57,242 bases of DNA, taken from Sulfuritalea sp. Its GTDB lineage: Bacteria > Pseudomonadota > Gammaproteobacteria > Burkholderiales > Rhodocyclaceae. The position numbers were made by a program, and so were the translations under genes. The DNA lies in the NCBI GenBank assembly GCA_021738385.1, contig JAIPCF010000009.1, positions 1-57,242 of the forward strand, read 5' to 3'. Shown in pieces: positions 29,408 through 37,881 of the stretch (position 1 is the first letter of the stretch; each line of letters begins with the position of its first letter). The notes under the pieces were generated by a model. It saw only the letters and a list, made by a program, of their open reading frames with translations, was not told where the DNA came from and made no database searches.

Positions 29408-30619
29408 CTAGATAGCACGTTCTTCCCGAAGTCGGACCAGATCATCCGGGAGATAACCAAGGCGTTTGAGCACCTGATCGGTATGCTCTCCCAGACTTGG
29501 TCCGATCCAGCGTGTCTCTCCTGGGGTCAGTGATAGTTTTGGAACGATGCCAGGAATAAGAAATTCTTTTTTATCAGGGAGTTGCGCAATCTCCAACATC
29601 TGGCGGAACAGAAACTGGGGATCATCAAACATGTCTGCCGCTGAGTAAATGCGACTTGCCGGAACCTGGGCCTCTGCTGCAGTGCGCAACACAGTATCCG
29701 CCTCATTGCTGCCCACCCAGGCGTCGATCACGGCGTAAATTTCCTTCGCCCGCGCATCCCGCCCGGCGTTGCTACTGAGCTGTGGATCGTCTGCCAGATC
29801 TTTGCGGCCAATGGCCAACATCAGACGCTTGAAGATCGTGTCGCCATTGGCGCCGATGATCAGATGTTTGCCGTCTTTCGTGGTATGGGTATTCGAGGGC
29901 GTAATACCCGGCATGACGTTGCCCGTGCGCTCGCGGACGAATCCGAACACATCGAACTCGGGTACCAGGCTCTCCATCATTGCGAAAACAGCCTCATACA
30001 GCGCTACATCGACCACCTGCCCTTTGCCACCCTTGACTTCACGATGACGCAGCGCCATCAGGGCACCGATAGCACCCCACAGCGCCGCAATCGAATCACC
30101 GATTGATATCCCTGTTTTAACCGGAGGTCGATCAGCGAAACCTGTGACGTAGCGCAGTCCACCCATGGATTCACCTATCGCGCCGAAGCCCGGCTGACTG
30201 GCCATCGGACCGGTCTGACCAAATCCGGACAGGCGCACCATAACAAGACCCGGATTGGTATCGGAAAGCACATCCCAACCGAGCCCAAGTTTTTCCATTA
30301 CGCCTGGCCGAAAATTCTCAACCACAATATCCGCCTCCGCAACCAGTTTCCGAGCGATCTCCAGCCCTTCAGGATGCTTGAGATTAAGAGTCACGGATTG
30401 TTTGTTGCGCGACTGTACAAACCACCAGAGGGAGGTTTCGCCATCTCCATCCGGATACAGCTTGCGCCACTTGCGCAAGGGGTCGCCCACTCCCGGCGCT
30501 TCGATTTTGATCACATCGGCACCGAATTCGGCAAGGATGCGCGAACAGAATGGCCCGGCAATCAGGGTGCCGAACTCAAGGACCTTGACGCCGGCAAGGG
30601 GCTGTTCGACCGTCGTCAA
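29408..30619 (-). CDS. Class III (CaiB/BaiF-type) CoA-transferase
   Basis: 403 residues from a TTG at 30619, chosen because the family N-terminus (PLAGVKVLEFGTLIAGPFCSR) starts four codons later and the recR stop lies just upstream. Family blocks include EAPGVGDPLRKW, NLKHPEGLEIARKL, ENFRPGVMEKLGLG and the catalytic aspartate in GISIGDSIAALWGAIGAL. The enzyme should move CoA between organic acids; the specific substrates cannot be read from the sequence. It directly follows recR, and read-through from dnaX-ybaB-recR is likely, though functionally it looks unrelated. Confidence 0.88.
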   Translation of the reverse strand: MTTVEQPLAGVKVLEFGTLIAGPFCSRILAEFGADVIKIEAPGVGDPLRKWRKLYPDGDGETSLWWFVQSRNKQSVTLNLKHPEGLEIARKLVAEADIVVENFRPGVMEKLGLGWDVLSDTNPGLVMVRLSGFGQTGPMASQPGFGAIGESMGGLRYVTGFADRPPVKTGISIGDSIAALWGAIGALMALRHREVKGGKGQVVDVALYEAVFAMMESLVPEFDVFGFVRERTGNVMPGITPSNTHTTKDGKHLIIGANGDTIFKRLMLAIGRKDLADDPQLSSNAGRDARAKEIYAVIDAWVGSNEADTVLRTAAEAQVPASRIYSAADMFDDPQFLFRQMLEIAQLPDKKEFLIPGIVPKLSLTPGETRWIGPSLGEHTDQVLKRLGYLPDDLVRLREERAI

Positions 30620-30626
30620 AACCGAC

Positions 30627-31226
30627 TCAAACGAAGTCGCGCCGCTCGCGTAGCGCCTGCGCCACGGTGGCCGCGTCGGAAAATTCCAGTTCGCCGCCCA
30701 CCGGCAGACCGCGGGCAATACGGCTGACCTTCAATCCGCGCGCGTGCAGCAGTTCGGAGAGGTAATGTGCGGTCGCCTCGCCTTCATTGGTGAAATTGGT
30801 CGCCAGAATGACTTCCTTGACCACTCCATCAATCGCGCGCGCAAACAAGCGTTCAAAAGCCAGCTCCTTCGGTCCGACGCCATCAAGCGGACTCAACCTG
30901 CCCATCAGCACGTAATACAGACCGTTGTACGCGTGCGTCTGCTCCATGCTGATCGCGTCAACCGGCATTTCCACGATGCACAACTGCGACGCGTCACGTC
31001 GCGGCGAGAGACAGCGATCGCAAATTTCGGCTTCCGTGAAGTTATTGCATCGAATGCAGTGATGCAGCGACTTCAAGGCGGAATCGAGACCGCGAGCAAG
31101 ACGCTCAGCGCCACGCCGATCCCTTTGCAGAAGGTGATAAGCCATGCGCTGCGCCGATTTGGGACCGACTCCGGGCAGACAGCGCAATGCCTCGATTAAT
31201 TCATCGAGACTCGATGAGGATGCCAT
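30627..31226 (-). CDS. recR: Recombination protein RecR
   Basis: 199 residues. RecR with RecO and RecF loads RecA at gaps. Visible are the N-terminal helix-hairpin-helix ([20 protein letters not shown]), a four-cysteine zinc finger ([16 protein letters not shown]), the Toprim domain ([16 protein letters not shown]) and the C-terminal Walker-like strand region. The ATG overlaps the stop of ybaB by one base (TGATG). The order dnaX-ybaB-recR is the classic bacterial arrangement. Confidence 0.96.
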   Translation of the reverse strand: MASSSSLDELIEALRCLPGVGPKSAQRMAYHLLQRDRRGAERLARGLDSALKSLHHCIRCNNFTEAEICDRCLSPRRDASQLCIVEMPVDAISMEQTHAYNGLYYVLMGRLSPLDGVGPKELAFERLFARAIDGVVKEVILATNFTNEGEATAHYLSELLHARGLKVSRIARGLPVGGELEFSDAATVAQALRERRDFV

Positions 31227-31549
31227 CAGAACGGAAGTTTCATCCCGGGTGGCAGATTGAGGCCCTGGGCAAAGCCACCCATCTTTTCAGCAGTGGTTGC
31301 CTCAACGCGCCGATTGGCGTCGTTCATTGCCGCAGCAATCAGGTCTTCCAGCATTTCCTTGTCATCCATTACCGATGGATCGATGGTGACGCGTTTGACG
31401 TCATGCTTGCAAGTCATTACTACTTTTACCGCGCCGGCGCCTGACTGGCCCTCGACTTCCAATTGCGCCAATTGCTCCTGCGCTTTTTCCATGTTGGCCT
31501 GCATCTGCTGGGCCTGTTTCATCAATCCGGCTATGCCACCCTTCATCAT
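31226..31549 (-). CDS. ybaB: YbaB/EbfC nucleoid-associated protein
   Basis: 107 residues, small DNA-binding dimer. Typical features are the Met/Gln-rich N-terminal helix ([20 protein letters not shown]), the central strands ([21 protein letters not shown]) and the end [17 protein letters not shown]. It starts 14 bases after the dnaX stop and overlaps recR by one base. It is thought to bind DNA with some sequence preference and influence recombination and nucleoid structure. Confidence 0.95.
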   Translation of the reverse strand: MMKGGIAGLMKQAQQMQANMEKAQEQLAQLEVEGQSGAGAVKVVMTCKHDVKRVTIDPSVMDDKEMLEDLIAAAMNDANRRVEATTAEKMGGFAQGLNLPPGMKLPF

Positions 31550-31563
31550 TATCTCTGCACTCC

Positions 31564-33225
31564 TTAAACGGGTTTGATCGTTGATTCGTCGATGCTTGCG
31601 TCGAACAGGTCCACCACTTCACGAACGAATGAATCCTGTTCGATCGCGGCAATGGCGCGCTCCTGCCTCTCGCGCTGTTTGTTGCGGCTTCTTTCGGCCG
31701 GAGTTTCCGTCTCAAGTTCCGCCACATCAATCTCAAGTCGCAAAGACTGGCCGAACCTTATCTGCAATTCGGTTTGCAGCTTTTCCTGCTGAGGCTTGCC
31801 GAGCAAATGCTTATGCACAGGCGACAAGCGCAGACGGATAGCCGTCCCGGTACGTTCCGTCAATTCGCAGTGCTGGGCCAATTGCTTGGCCATTCCGGTC
31901 AGTGGCAAGTGCGCGACCAAAGCATGCCAATCTTCGTCGGCAAGAGCGGTAGCTACGCTCGGTTCGGCTGCAGGCGCCACAAAAGTCGGCTCTGGTGGTA
32001 CGGCAACAGCCGCAGAGGTAAAAGTCGGCGCTGGTGACACGGCAGCTTTAAGCGATTTCGCCTTGACTAAAGCTTCGGCTGGTGGCCTTGTTCTCGCTGG
32101 CGTGGCTGCGGCATTCGTATTGGCAGTTTGGCCGACACCGGCACGCTCCGGGCGAAATGCGTGCAGCCGTAGCAGACTCATGACAAAGCCGGCGTAATCG
32201 TCAGGTGCCAGCGAGAGCTCATCGCGACCATGAATAGCAATCTGGTAGGCCAGCTGCAGGTATTCGGCATCGAGTATCGTTGCGTAGTGGGCAAGACGGG
32301 TGCGCTCGGTTTCATCGAGCAGTGCGTCGGGTGCAAATTGCGTCAGCGCTATGCGATGAAACAATGTCGCCAGTTCCTGCAGGCCGCCGTCAAACGACAG
32401 GCTGCGCGCATCCATCAGTTTCGCCACTTCCAGCATGGCTTGCACATCCTGCGCTACCAGCGCATCAAGCAATGCAAACAGATGCTCGTCACCGACGGTG
32501 CCCAGCATGGCGCGTACGCCATCTTCTTCAACTTTTCCGCCACCGTGAGCGATCGCCTGATCCAACAGCGAAAGCGCATCGCGCATACTGCCCGCCGCAC
32601 CCTTGGCGAGATGGCGCAATGCCGGTGCTTCGAAAGCCACTCCCTCGGCCTCGAGTACGCGCGAAAGGTGGTCGACGATCTGAGTTTGCGGCATCTGCTT
32701 CAGGTTGAATTGCAGGCAGCGCGACAAAACAGTGACTGGAATCTTTTGCGGATCGGTCGTCGCAAGAATGAATTTGACATGCTCGGGCGGCTCTTCCAGA
32801 GTCTTCAGCATGGCATTGAAGGCATGCCCGGAAAGCTGGTGAACTTCGTCGATGACATAGACTTTGTAACGACCCGCCGTCGGGGCGTAAGTTGCGCGTT
32901 CGAGCAATTGGGTCATATCGTCAACGCCCCGATTGGATGCGGCATCGAGTTCGATGTAGTCGATGAAACGACCGCTATCGATTTCCGTACAGGCCGAACA
33001 AACTCCGCAAGGAGTTGAGCTGATTCCGGTTTCGCAGTTCAGCGCCTTTGCCATGATGCGTGCCAGCGTTGTCTTGCCGACTCCGCGCGTACCGGTAAAC
33101 AAATAGGCGTGATGCAAGCGATTCTGGTCCAGCGCGTGAGTCAAGGCGCGAACAACATGTTCCTGGCCCACCAGGGTGGCAAAAGACTTGGGGCGCCACT
33201 TGCGGGCGAGGACCTGATAACTCAT
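31564..33225 (-). CDS. dnaX: DNA polymerase III subunits gamma/tau
   Basis: 553 residues. The clamp-loader ATPase has Walker [20 protein letters not shown], a zinc site (CETG...CGVCSAC), Walker [18 protein letters not shown] and the SRC motif [14 protein letters not shown]. Domain III ends near residue 350. A Pro/Ala-rich linker (about 370-430) leads to the tau-specific C-terminal domain that contacts the polymerase and helicase. The linker holds two tandem copies of the 24-bp dispersed repeat, encoding AVSPAPTF and AVPPEPTF. I did not identify a programmed frameshift site for gamma. Confidence 0.95.
   Translation of the reverse strand: MSYQVLARKWRPKSFATLVGQEHVVRALTHALDQNRLHHAYLFTGTRGVGKTTLARIMAKALNCETGISSTPCGVCSACTEIDSGRFIDYIELDAASNRGVDDMTQLLERATYAPTAGRYKVYVIDEVHQLSGHAFNAMLKTLEEPPEHVKFILATTDPQKIPVTVLSRCLQFNLKQMPQTQIVDHLSRVLEAEGVAFEAPALRHLAKGAAGSMRDALSLLDQAIAHGGGKVEEDGVRAMLGTVGDEHLFALLDALVAQDVQAMLEVAKLMDARSLSFDGGLQELATLFHRIALTQFAPDALLDETERTRLAHYATILDAEYLQLAYQIAIHGRDELSLAPDDYAGFVMSLLRLHAFRPERAGVGQTANTNAAATPARTRPPAEALVKAKSLKAAVSPAPTFTSAAVAVPPEPTFVAPAAEPSVATALADEDWHALVAHLPLTGMAKQLAQHCELTERTGTAIRLRLSPVHKHLLGKPQQEKLQTELQIRFGQSLRLEIDVAELETETPAERSRNKQRERQERAIAAIEQDSFVREVVDLFDASIDESTIKPV
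31981..32004 (-). repeat. 24-bp dispersed repeat in the dnaX linker, distal copy
   Basis: Reverse complement: left half GCCGTACCACCA, right half GAGCCGACTTTT, three mismatches. It is sense to dnaX and reads AVPPEPTF. Starts 39 bases (13 codons) from the companion copy. Confidence 0.75.
32020..32043 (-). repeat. 24-bp dispersed repeat in the dnaX linker, proximal copy
   Basis: Reverse complement: left half GCCGTGTCACCA, right half GCGCCGACTTTT, two mismatches. It is sense to dnaX and reads AVSPAPTF. Separated from the other copy by 15 bases. Confidence 0.82.
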
Positions 33226-33257
33226 GCGATGATTTTATCAGGCCCGCAATAACAATC

Positions 33258-33286
33258 GGGGCAGCCGTCGTTTGAGCGGCTGCCCC
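33258..33286 (-). terminator. GC-rich hairpin after the Spy-like gene
   Basis: Ten-base perfect stem (GGGGCAGCCG/CGGCTGCCCC) with a nine-base loop, located between the stop of the Spy-like gene and the dnaX start. A short T-rich stretch follows on the minus strand but no strong T-run, so termination efficiency is uncertain. Confidence 0.6.
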
Positions 33287-33308
33287 CCTGTCAAAAGTCT
33301 ATTCCTGC

Positions 33309-33851
33309 CTAACCCTTGCGCGATTCCGTCGCTTCTGGCGCACTCTGCCCATCGCGCCTCGGTCCGCCGCGACCAGCACCATGTTTATGCCGGCCGGCAG
33401 AACTAAAATGCTTGTCAGCCGCTAATTTCTGCTCGGGCGTAAGCGCCGAGTAGAGGCGATTGAAGGATTCGTTTACCGATGCCATCGAATTCACGCGCTG
33501 CTGCATGAGCTTTTGCATCTGCGTCATGCGCTCCGGCGCGCTAAGCTGCTCGTCGCTCTGCATACGCTCGCGCATGATTTGCATACCCTTGCCCGTCTCA
33601 GATGCCGATTTCTCGGCGAAGGCTTGCCAAAGCGGCTCCTGCCGGTCACTGAGTTTTAGCGCGCTCTTGAGTCTGGACAAGCGCTGCTGGATGCGGGCAC
33701 CCGGATCCATTCTGTCGCCCCGCTGCATGGAACTATTTTTGAAACCGGGTTTTCCGTCGCTGCCGCTATTCGGTCCCTGGGCGTAGGCAAAGCTGAAGAA
33801 AACTGTGCTTGCGGCGAGAATGCCCGCAACAATTGTGCTGTTTCGTTTCAT
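33309..33851 (-). CDS. Spy/CpxP-family periplasmic protein (LTxxQ motif)
   Basis: 180 residues. A signal peptide (STIVAGILAASTVFFSFAYAQ) is followed by a mostly helical mature protein. The domain holds ALKLSDRQEPLWQAF and the motif ALTPEQKLAAD that define the Spy/CpxP group, ATP-independent periplasmic chaperones or stress sensors. The C-terminal tail is rich in His, Gly and Arg (GRHKHGAGRGGPRRDG) and might bind metal. No CpxRA-type two-component genes are adjacent. A hairpin follows the gene. Confidence 0.85.
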   Translation of the reverse strand: MKRNSTIVAGILAASTVFFSFAYAQGPNSGSDGKPGFKNSSMQRGDRMDPGARIQQRLSRLKSALKLSDRQEPLWQAFAEKSASETGKGMQIMRERMQSDEQLSAPERMTQMQKLMQQRVNSMASVNESFNRLYSALTPEQKLAADKHFSSAGRHKHGAGRGGPRRDGQSAPEATESRKG

Positions 33852-34003
33852 GGTTCTGCTCCTGTCGTAAATGCCTCATGGCAGGATGCATTTAAACCGA
33901 CGGCTGTAAGCCGAATGTGAGACTGGTCTCGTGTTTGTAAGGGAAGATTACACGCCACAAGCCAAGAGCGACCAAGATGGAATGCGTGGGGTGCGTGGGG
34001 TGC

Positions 34004-34099
34004 GGCGAGCCTGACCCCCGGCACTTGCGGAAAACGGCTGTGGCTGCTTCCTTCCGGACCTGACCAGATTCACCACCCCGCAATGCGGGGAGACCCGCC
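34004..34099 (-). ncRNA. ffs: 4.5S signal recognition particle RNA
   Basis: The minus strand contains the universal SRP core GGTCAGGTCCGGAAGGAAGC. The ends pair as GGCGGGTCT with AGGCTCGCC over nine positions (two G-U pairs), which sets the limits at about 96 nt, the usual bacterial short form. With Ffh this RNA targets nascent membrane proteins. A TAAAAT at 34108-34113 sits at a correct -10 distance upstream of the 5' end; no good -35 hexamer is seen. Confidence 0.95.
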
Positions 34100-34134
34100 G
34101 CGCAAGAATTTTATCAGCTTTCTCGATGGACTCC

Positions 34135-34158
34135 GCCGTGTCGCCATAGCCGAGTTTC
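34135..34158 (+). repeat. 24-bp dispersed repeat upstream of ffs, diverged copy
   Basis: Left half GCCGTGTCGCCA, right half TAGCCGAGTTTC: five mismatches to consensus. Intergenic, about 36-59 bases upstream of the ffs 5' end, just beyond where the -35 element would be. Confidence 0.6.
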
Positions 34159-34176
34159 AAGGCATTCACTCATTTT

Positions 34177-34452
34177 TCAGCCGCCGCCACGCTGGTAATG
34201 GCTGGTAAAGCGTTGCATGAAACGGTCCTGCGTGTCGGCGTCCAGTCCATCAAACTCGATTTCGATCCTATGGCGCTCAAGGCGAACCATGCCGATTTCC
34301 AGTGGCGGTATTTGGATCAGATGAACCGTCCAGCCTTTGCCGCGGAAAATGCCGTCAATTTCCTCGTACTCCGTCGTCCCAGTCGCCATTGGCAAGAGTC
34401 GGACGAAGTCCTGACGCGAGGTCGTCGCATCGTAGACGAGCGGAAACTTCAT
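34177..34452 (-). CDS. Small conserved protein of the aldehyde oxidoreductase cluster
   Basis: 91 residues. I recognise no named domain. The sequence has alternating strands (FVRLLPMATGTTEYEEIDG, GWTVHLIQIPPLEIGMVRLERHRIEIEFDG) and a helical C-terminus ending in QRGGG. No signal peptide or cysteine. Its ATG overlaps the MoaD-like gene's stop (ATGA), which ties it to the oxidoreductase operon as the fifth gene. A comparable small gene ends the Aromatoleum aldehyde oxidoreductase operon (aorE in my recollection). A role in cofactor insertion or assembly is only an inference. Confidence 0.75.
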   Translation of the reverse strand: MKFPLVYDATTSRQDFVRLLPMATGTTEYEEIDGIFRGKGWTVHLIQIPPLEIGMVRLERHRIEIEFDGLDADTQDRFMQRFTSHYQRGGG

Positions 34453-34703
34453 CCGCCGGCCACGGGCGGCCAGATGGCAAGTGTTTCGCCCTCCTGAAAA
34501 GTTCGGCTCGCCCTCTCGCCCGGCGGCACAAAGTTGCCATCGATCAACACCAGATGAACCAACTTCTCTGGCAAACTGAAGCGCTTGACGAGATCCATTA
34601 CGGTAGTCGTGCTTTCTATTTCAAGCGGCAGGGCGTTGGTTTTTTTCGCCTCTGGCGGCAGGAAGTCCTGCAGTGTCGCAAACAGTTTGAAAGTTATCTT
34701 CAT
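34449..34703 (-). CDS. MoaD/ThiS-family sulfur-carrier protein
   Basis: 84 residues from the ATG at 34703, which overlaps the stop of the flavoprotein gene (ATGA). A ubiquitin-like beta-grasp fold: MKITFKLFATLQDFLPPEA, then VHLVLIDGNFVPPGERASR and GETLAIWPPVAGG. The C-terminal Gly-Gly is the carrier's activation site for thiocarboxylate. Placed in the tungsten oxidoreductase operon it probably supplies sulfur for the pterin dithiolene of the tungsten cofactor, in place of the general MoaD. Confidence 0.9.
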   Translation of the reverse strand: MKITFKLFATLQDFLPPEAKKTNALPLEIESTTTVMDLVKRFSLPEKLVHLVLIDGNFVPPGERASRTFQEGETLAIWPPVAGG

Positions 34704-35953
34704 GCCGCCTTCTGCGCACTCGCCAGATAGGCCGCCATGAAGCAGGTCGGGTCGGCCAGAAGCCGTTCCTTCCATTCGCCAAGCGCTGCCTGCGTCTGAA
34801 CCAATCCACGCAAGGCGCCGACATGATCGGTCCAGCCGATGCTGGTCGCGCCGATCATGACGTCATCCTTGAACTGCAACGACAGGTACCGACAATTGGC
34901 TTCATCGACCAGTTCCACCCCGGAACCACCTTCCTTCTTGTTGATACCTTGCCACTGACCGAAGGATGTGGAGATCAGTCCCAGCGTATCGAGCACATTG
35001 ATCGCCAGACTGCCTCCACTCACCGCGCTACCGCCTGCCATGTTATGGGCGGCCACACGTGCCTGATCCACGGCGTTGGGCTGGATCGCGTTGAGTTCCG
35101 GTTTGCCGGTATGGAAATCGACAGCCTCGGTGACGTCGCCGGCAGCATAGATGTCCGTAACGTTGGTCTGCATCTGGCTGTCTACGCGAATGCCGCGTTC
35201 CATGGTGATGCCGCTGCCTTTCAGAAATTCGATATTCGGACGTACGCCGGCCGCACAGATAACCAGGTCGGCGGCAAGCTCGCTACCCGTGCTGAGCGTG
35301 ACCGACAGTGCTCCGTCCTTCTGCTTGATGGCGGTGATTGCCTCACTGACATGGACTGCAACGCCTCGCTTTTCGACCCAGGCTTTTATCATGCCGCCGG
35401 CCTTGGGCGTCATCATGCGCGGCACCATACGATCGCCCATCTCCACCACAGTCAACTCGACGCCACGCACGGCGAGAGCCTCCATGATGATGCAACCGAT
35501 GAAGCCCGCGCCCAATTGCAGGACCCGTGCCCCCGGCTTGGCCAGGGCGGCTATAGCACGTGCATCCTCGATGGTCCAGCAGGTATGTACATTGGGCAGG
35601 TCTATACCGGGAATCGGAGGTGTCACCGGCCGCGAACCCGTGGCAATCAGCAGACGGTCGTATGGCAGGCGCTCTCCACTGGCGAACTCAAGCTGCTTGG
35701 CCTTGGCATCGACCTTCGCAACCTTGCCTTCGATCAGGTGAATGCGCTGCGTCGCATAGTGATCGTGGGTCTTGCGCAGATGGGTACCACTCTCAGGGAT
35801 ATTGCCCTGCAAGAAATAGGGAATCGCCATGCGTGAATAGGGTGGCTCTGATTCGTCGCCGATGAGCGCAATTTCCGCATCGGGTTGCAGCCGACGCAAG
35901 GTTTCTGCGGCAACCAACCCGGTGGGGCCATTACCGATGATGACGTGTTTCAT
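34700..35953 (-). CDS. aorC: FAD/NAD(H)-dependent oxidoreductase subunit of the aldehyde oxidoreductase
   Basis: 417 residues. Two Rossmann modules: FAD site VIIGNGPTGLVAAETLRRL at the N-terminus, NAD site VLQLGAGFIGCIIMEALAVRGVELTVVEMG near 150-180, and the second FAD motif DIYAAGDVTEAVDF near 270. It lacks the CxxxxC redox disulphide of glutathione-reductase types. In Aromatoleum the equivalent subunit passes electrons between the Fe-S subunit and NAD+. It follows the large subunit after a 70-base gap with a strong hairpin. The gene symbol follows the Aromatoleum naming by homology of arrangement. Confidence 0.85.
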   Translation of the reverse strand: MKHVIIGNGPTGLVAAETLRRLQPDAEIALIGDESEPPYSRMAIPYFLQGNIPESGTHLRKTHDHYATQRIHLIEGKVAKVDAKAKQLEFASGERLPYDRLLIATGSRPVTPPIPGIDLPNVHTCWTIEDARAIAALAKPGARVLQLGAGFIGCIIMEALAVRGVELTVVEMGDRMVPRMMTPKAGGMIKAWVEKRGVAVHVSEAITAIKQKDGALSVTLSTGSELAADLVICAAGVRPNIEFLKGSGITMERGIRVDSQMQTNVTDIYAAGDVTEAVDFHTGKPELNAIQPNAVDQARVAAHNMAGGSAVSGGSLAINVLDTLGLISTSFGQWQGINKKEGGSGVELVDEANCRYLSLQFKDDVMIGATSIGWTDHVGALRGLVQTQAALGEWKERLLADPTCFMAAYLASAQKAA

Positions 35954-35973
35954 ATCAATTCCTCAGACAAGAA

Positions 35974-36008
35974 CGCCAAGGAAGCCGGAACAGCCGGCTG
36001 CCTTGGCG
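35974..36008 (-). promoter_or_regulatory. Intercistronic hairpin between the AOR large subunit and the flavoprotein gene
   Basis: Inverted repeat CGCCAAGG-A-AGCCGG ... CCGGCT-G-CCTTGGCG: 14 paired bases, one internal A/G mismatch and a five-base loop. It lies in the 70-base gap after the large-subunit stop. On the minus strand TTCTTGTCTG follows, too weak a T-run for full termination. It may act as an attenuator or an mRNA-stabilising structure that sets subunit ratio. Confidence 0.7.
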
Positions 36009-36023
36009 CAGGGTTGAACGGAA

Positions 36024-37871
36024 TTACAGACCCAGTCGCGCCAGTGTCTCCTTGGATGGCACGCCCTCCGCACTCCAGCCGCGAGCCTTGTAGTACTCCG
36101 GCCGCATCTTGTCGATGCCATTCACCAGCCCCTTGGCCGGGCCAGTCTTGGCCGGTTCGGTCTTCAGACGCGGCGGCAGGTCATCGTCCTTGGCGGTGAA
36201 GCCGGCGGCGTTGTTGAACAGGCGCTCCATGTTCCAGATGCGCTCGCCGAGCAGGCCCAGTTTCTCCATGGTCCAGTCGCCTTCACAGGCGGCATCGAGC
36301 TGCGGCTGCAAGTCGGCCAAGGTCCAGGCAAAGGTGGTGAATACGCAGACACCCGCCGAATCAAATACCGAAGTCGCGTCCTGGAAGGCCTTGACCAGGT
36401 CGGCCTTGCCTTCGGTCACCAGCGGATCGGTCTTGACCGGGATACCCAGCACTTCGGAAGCCACGGTGTAGCCGCGCAGATGGCAGGCGCCACGATTGGA
36501 AGTCGCATAGGCCAGGCCCATGCCCTGGATGCCGCGCGAATCGTAAGCGGGGAATTCCTGCTTCTTGACCCCCATCGACAGTTCCGGCCGCCCGTATTTT
36601 TCGCACAGGCGCGCCGAGCCGAGGCCGAGTTCCTTACCGAAGCCTTCGCCTTTGGCCGTCATCTGCGCCAGTTCGACCAACGCCTTGGCCGAACCGAAAG
36701 GTGCGTCCATGCCGATCTGTTCCTTGGTCAGGATGCCCAGATCGTAGAGTTCCATGGCCGCGCCGACGGTGGCGCCGAAGGTGATCGGATCAAAGCCGTC
36801 TTCGTTGCACAACACGTTGACATATTGCAGCGCTTCAAGATCGCCCACGCCGTTGGCGGCGCCCAGCGCCCAGGCTGCTTCGTATTCGAGGCCGCCGGAG
36901 GCGCCCCAGTATTCGGGTTTGTTAACCACACTGAAGTGGGTTTCGTCGATCTTCGAGATGCGACCGCAGGCGATGGTGCAGCCGAAGCAGGCGGCATTGG
37001 TTACCAATTGTGCCTTGCCATCGGTGGGGCGTTTTTCATGCATGGCTTCGCCGGAGATCTTGCGAGCGTCTTCGAACTGCACGTCACGATGATTGCGCGT
37101 GGGCAAGGCACCCATTTCGTTGATGACGTTCATCAAAACCTGCGTGCCATAGGTCGGCAGGCCCTGCCCGGTGACGGCATTGTCGGCCAGCACTTTTTTC
37201 GCGGCAACCGTAGCCGCCATAAAGGCTTTGGGATCCCTGATCGCGCCGCCTCCATTTTTGCCGCGTACGGCCACCGCCTTGAGATTCTTCGAACCCATCA
37301 CGGTACCGACACCGGAACGACCGGCAGCACGATGCAGGTCATTGACGACACAGGCGAACATGACGCCGTTTTCGCCCGAGCGGCCGATGCTGGCGACTCG
37401 GATCTGCGGATCCTGATGGCTCTTCTTAATAATCTCCTCGGTCTGGAACACGGTCTTGCCCCAGAGGTGTGAAGCATCCTTCAGTTCCGCCTTGTCGTCC
37501 TCGATAGAGAGGTACACCGGTTTCTTCGACTTGCCTTGAAAAATGACCATGTCCCACCCGGCGAATTTCAGCTCGGCACCGAAGTAGCCACCCGAGTTGG
37601 AGCAAGCGATGGCGCCGGTCAGCGCGCCCTTGGTGATCACCGAATAACGCCCGCCAGTGGAGGCAGGGGTGCCGGTCAGTGGTCCGGTCGCCATTATCAG
37701 CTTGTTTTCCGGGGCAAGCGGATCGACTTTGGGATCGACTTCCTCGATGAAATACTTTGTAGCAAGTCCGCGTTGTCCCAGGTATTCCTGGGCCCATTGC
37801 ATATTCAGCGCTTCCGAAGTGCAAGTACCCTTGCTCAGGTCAACGCGCAGTAGTTTTCTGTTCCAGGCCAT
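36024..37871 (-). CDS. aorB: Tungsten-containing aldehyde ferredoxin oxidoreductase, large subunit
   Basis: 615 residues from the ATG at 37871, supported by AAGGAGACG before it. The N-terminus (MAWNRKLLRVDLSKGTCTSE) and ATGPLTGTPASTGGRYSVITKG are typical of the AOR family, and the 4Fe-4S ligands are CFGCTIACGR near residue 290 with a further Cys near 495 (SAGVCVFTTFAW). The enzyme oxidises aldehydes to acids on a bis-pterin tungsten centre, or reduces acids with low-potential electrons. The Fe-S subunit gene precedes it by ten bases and an NAD-linked flavoprotein follows. This matches the mesophilic heteromeric enzyme described from Aromatoleum aromaticum. Confidence 0.93.
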   Translation of the reverse strand: MAWNRKLLRVDLSKGTCTSEALNMQWAQEYLGQRGLATKYFIEEVDPKVDPLAPENKLIMATGPLTGTPASTGGRYSVITKGALTGAIACSNSGGYFGAELKFAGWDMVIFQGKSKKPVYLSIEDDKAELKDASHLWGKTVFQTEEIIKKSHQDPQIRVASIGRSGENGVMFACVVNDLHRAAGRSGVGTVMGSKNLKAVAVRGKNGGGAIRDPKAFMAATVAAKKVLADNAVTGQGLPTYGTQVLMNVINEMGALPTRNHRDVQFEDARKISGEAMHEKRPTDGKAQLVTNAACFGCTIACGRISKIDETHFSVVNKPEYWGASGGLEYEAAWALGAANGVGDLEALQYVNVLCNEDGFDPITFGATVGAAMELYDLGILTKEQIGMDAPFGSAKALVELAQMTAKGEGFGKELGLGSARLCEKYGRPELSMGVKKQEFPAYDSRGIQGMGLAYATSNRGACHLRGYTVASEVLGIPVKTDPLVTEGKADLVKAFQDATSVFDSAGVCVFTTFAWTLADLQPQLDAACEGDWTMEKLGLLGERIWNMERLFNNAAGFTAKDDDLPPRLKTEPAKTGPAKGLVNGIDKMRPEYYKARGWSAEGVPSKETLARLGL

Positions 37872-37881
37872 GTTCGTCTCC

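Noticed and set aside
33985-34003. Tandem GTGGGGTGC repeats next to ffs
   Set aside because: Only two short units; likely a local duplication with no wider meaning.
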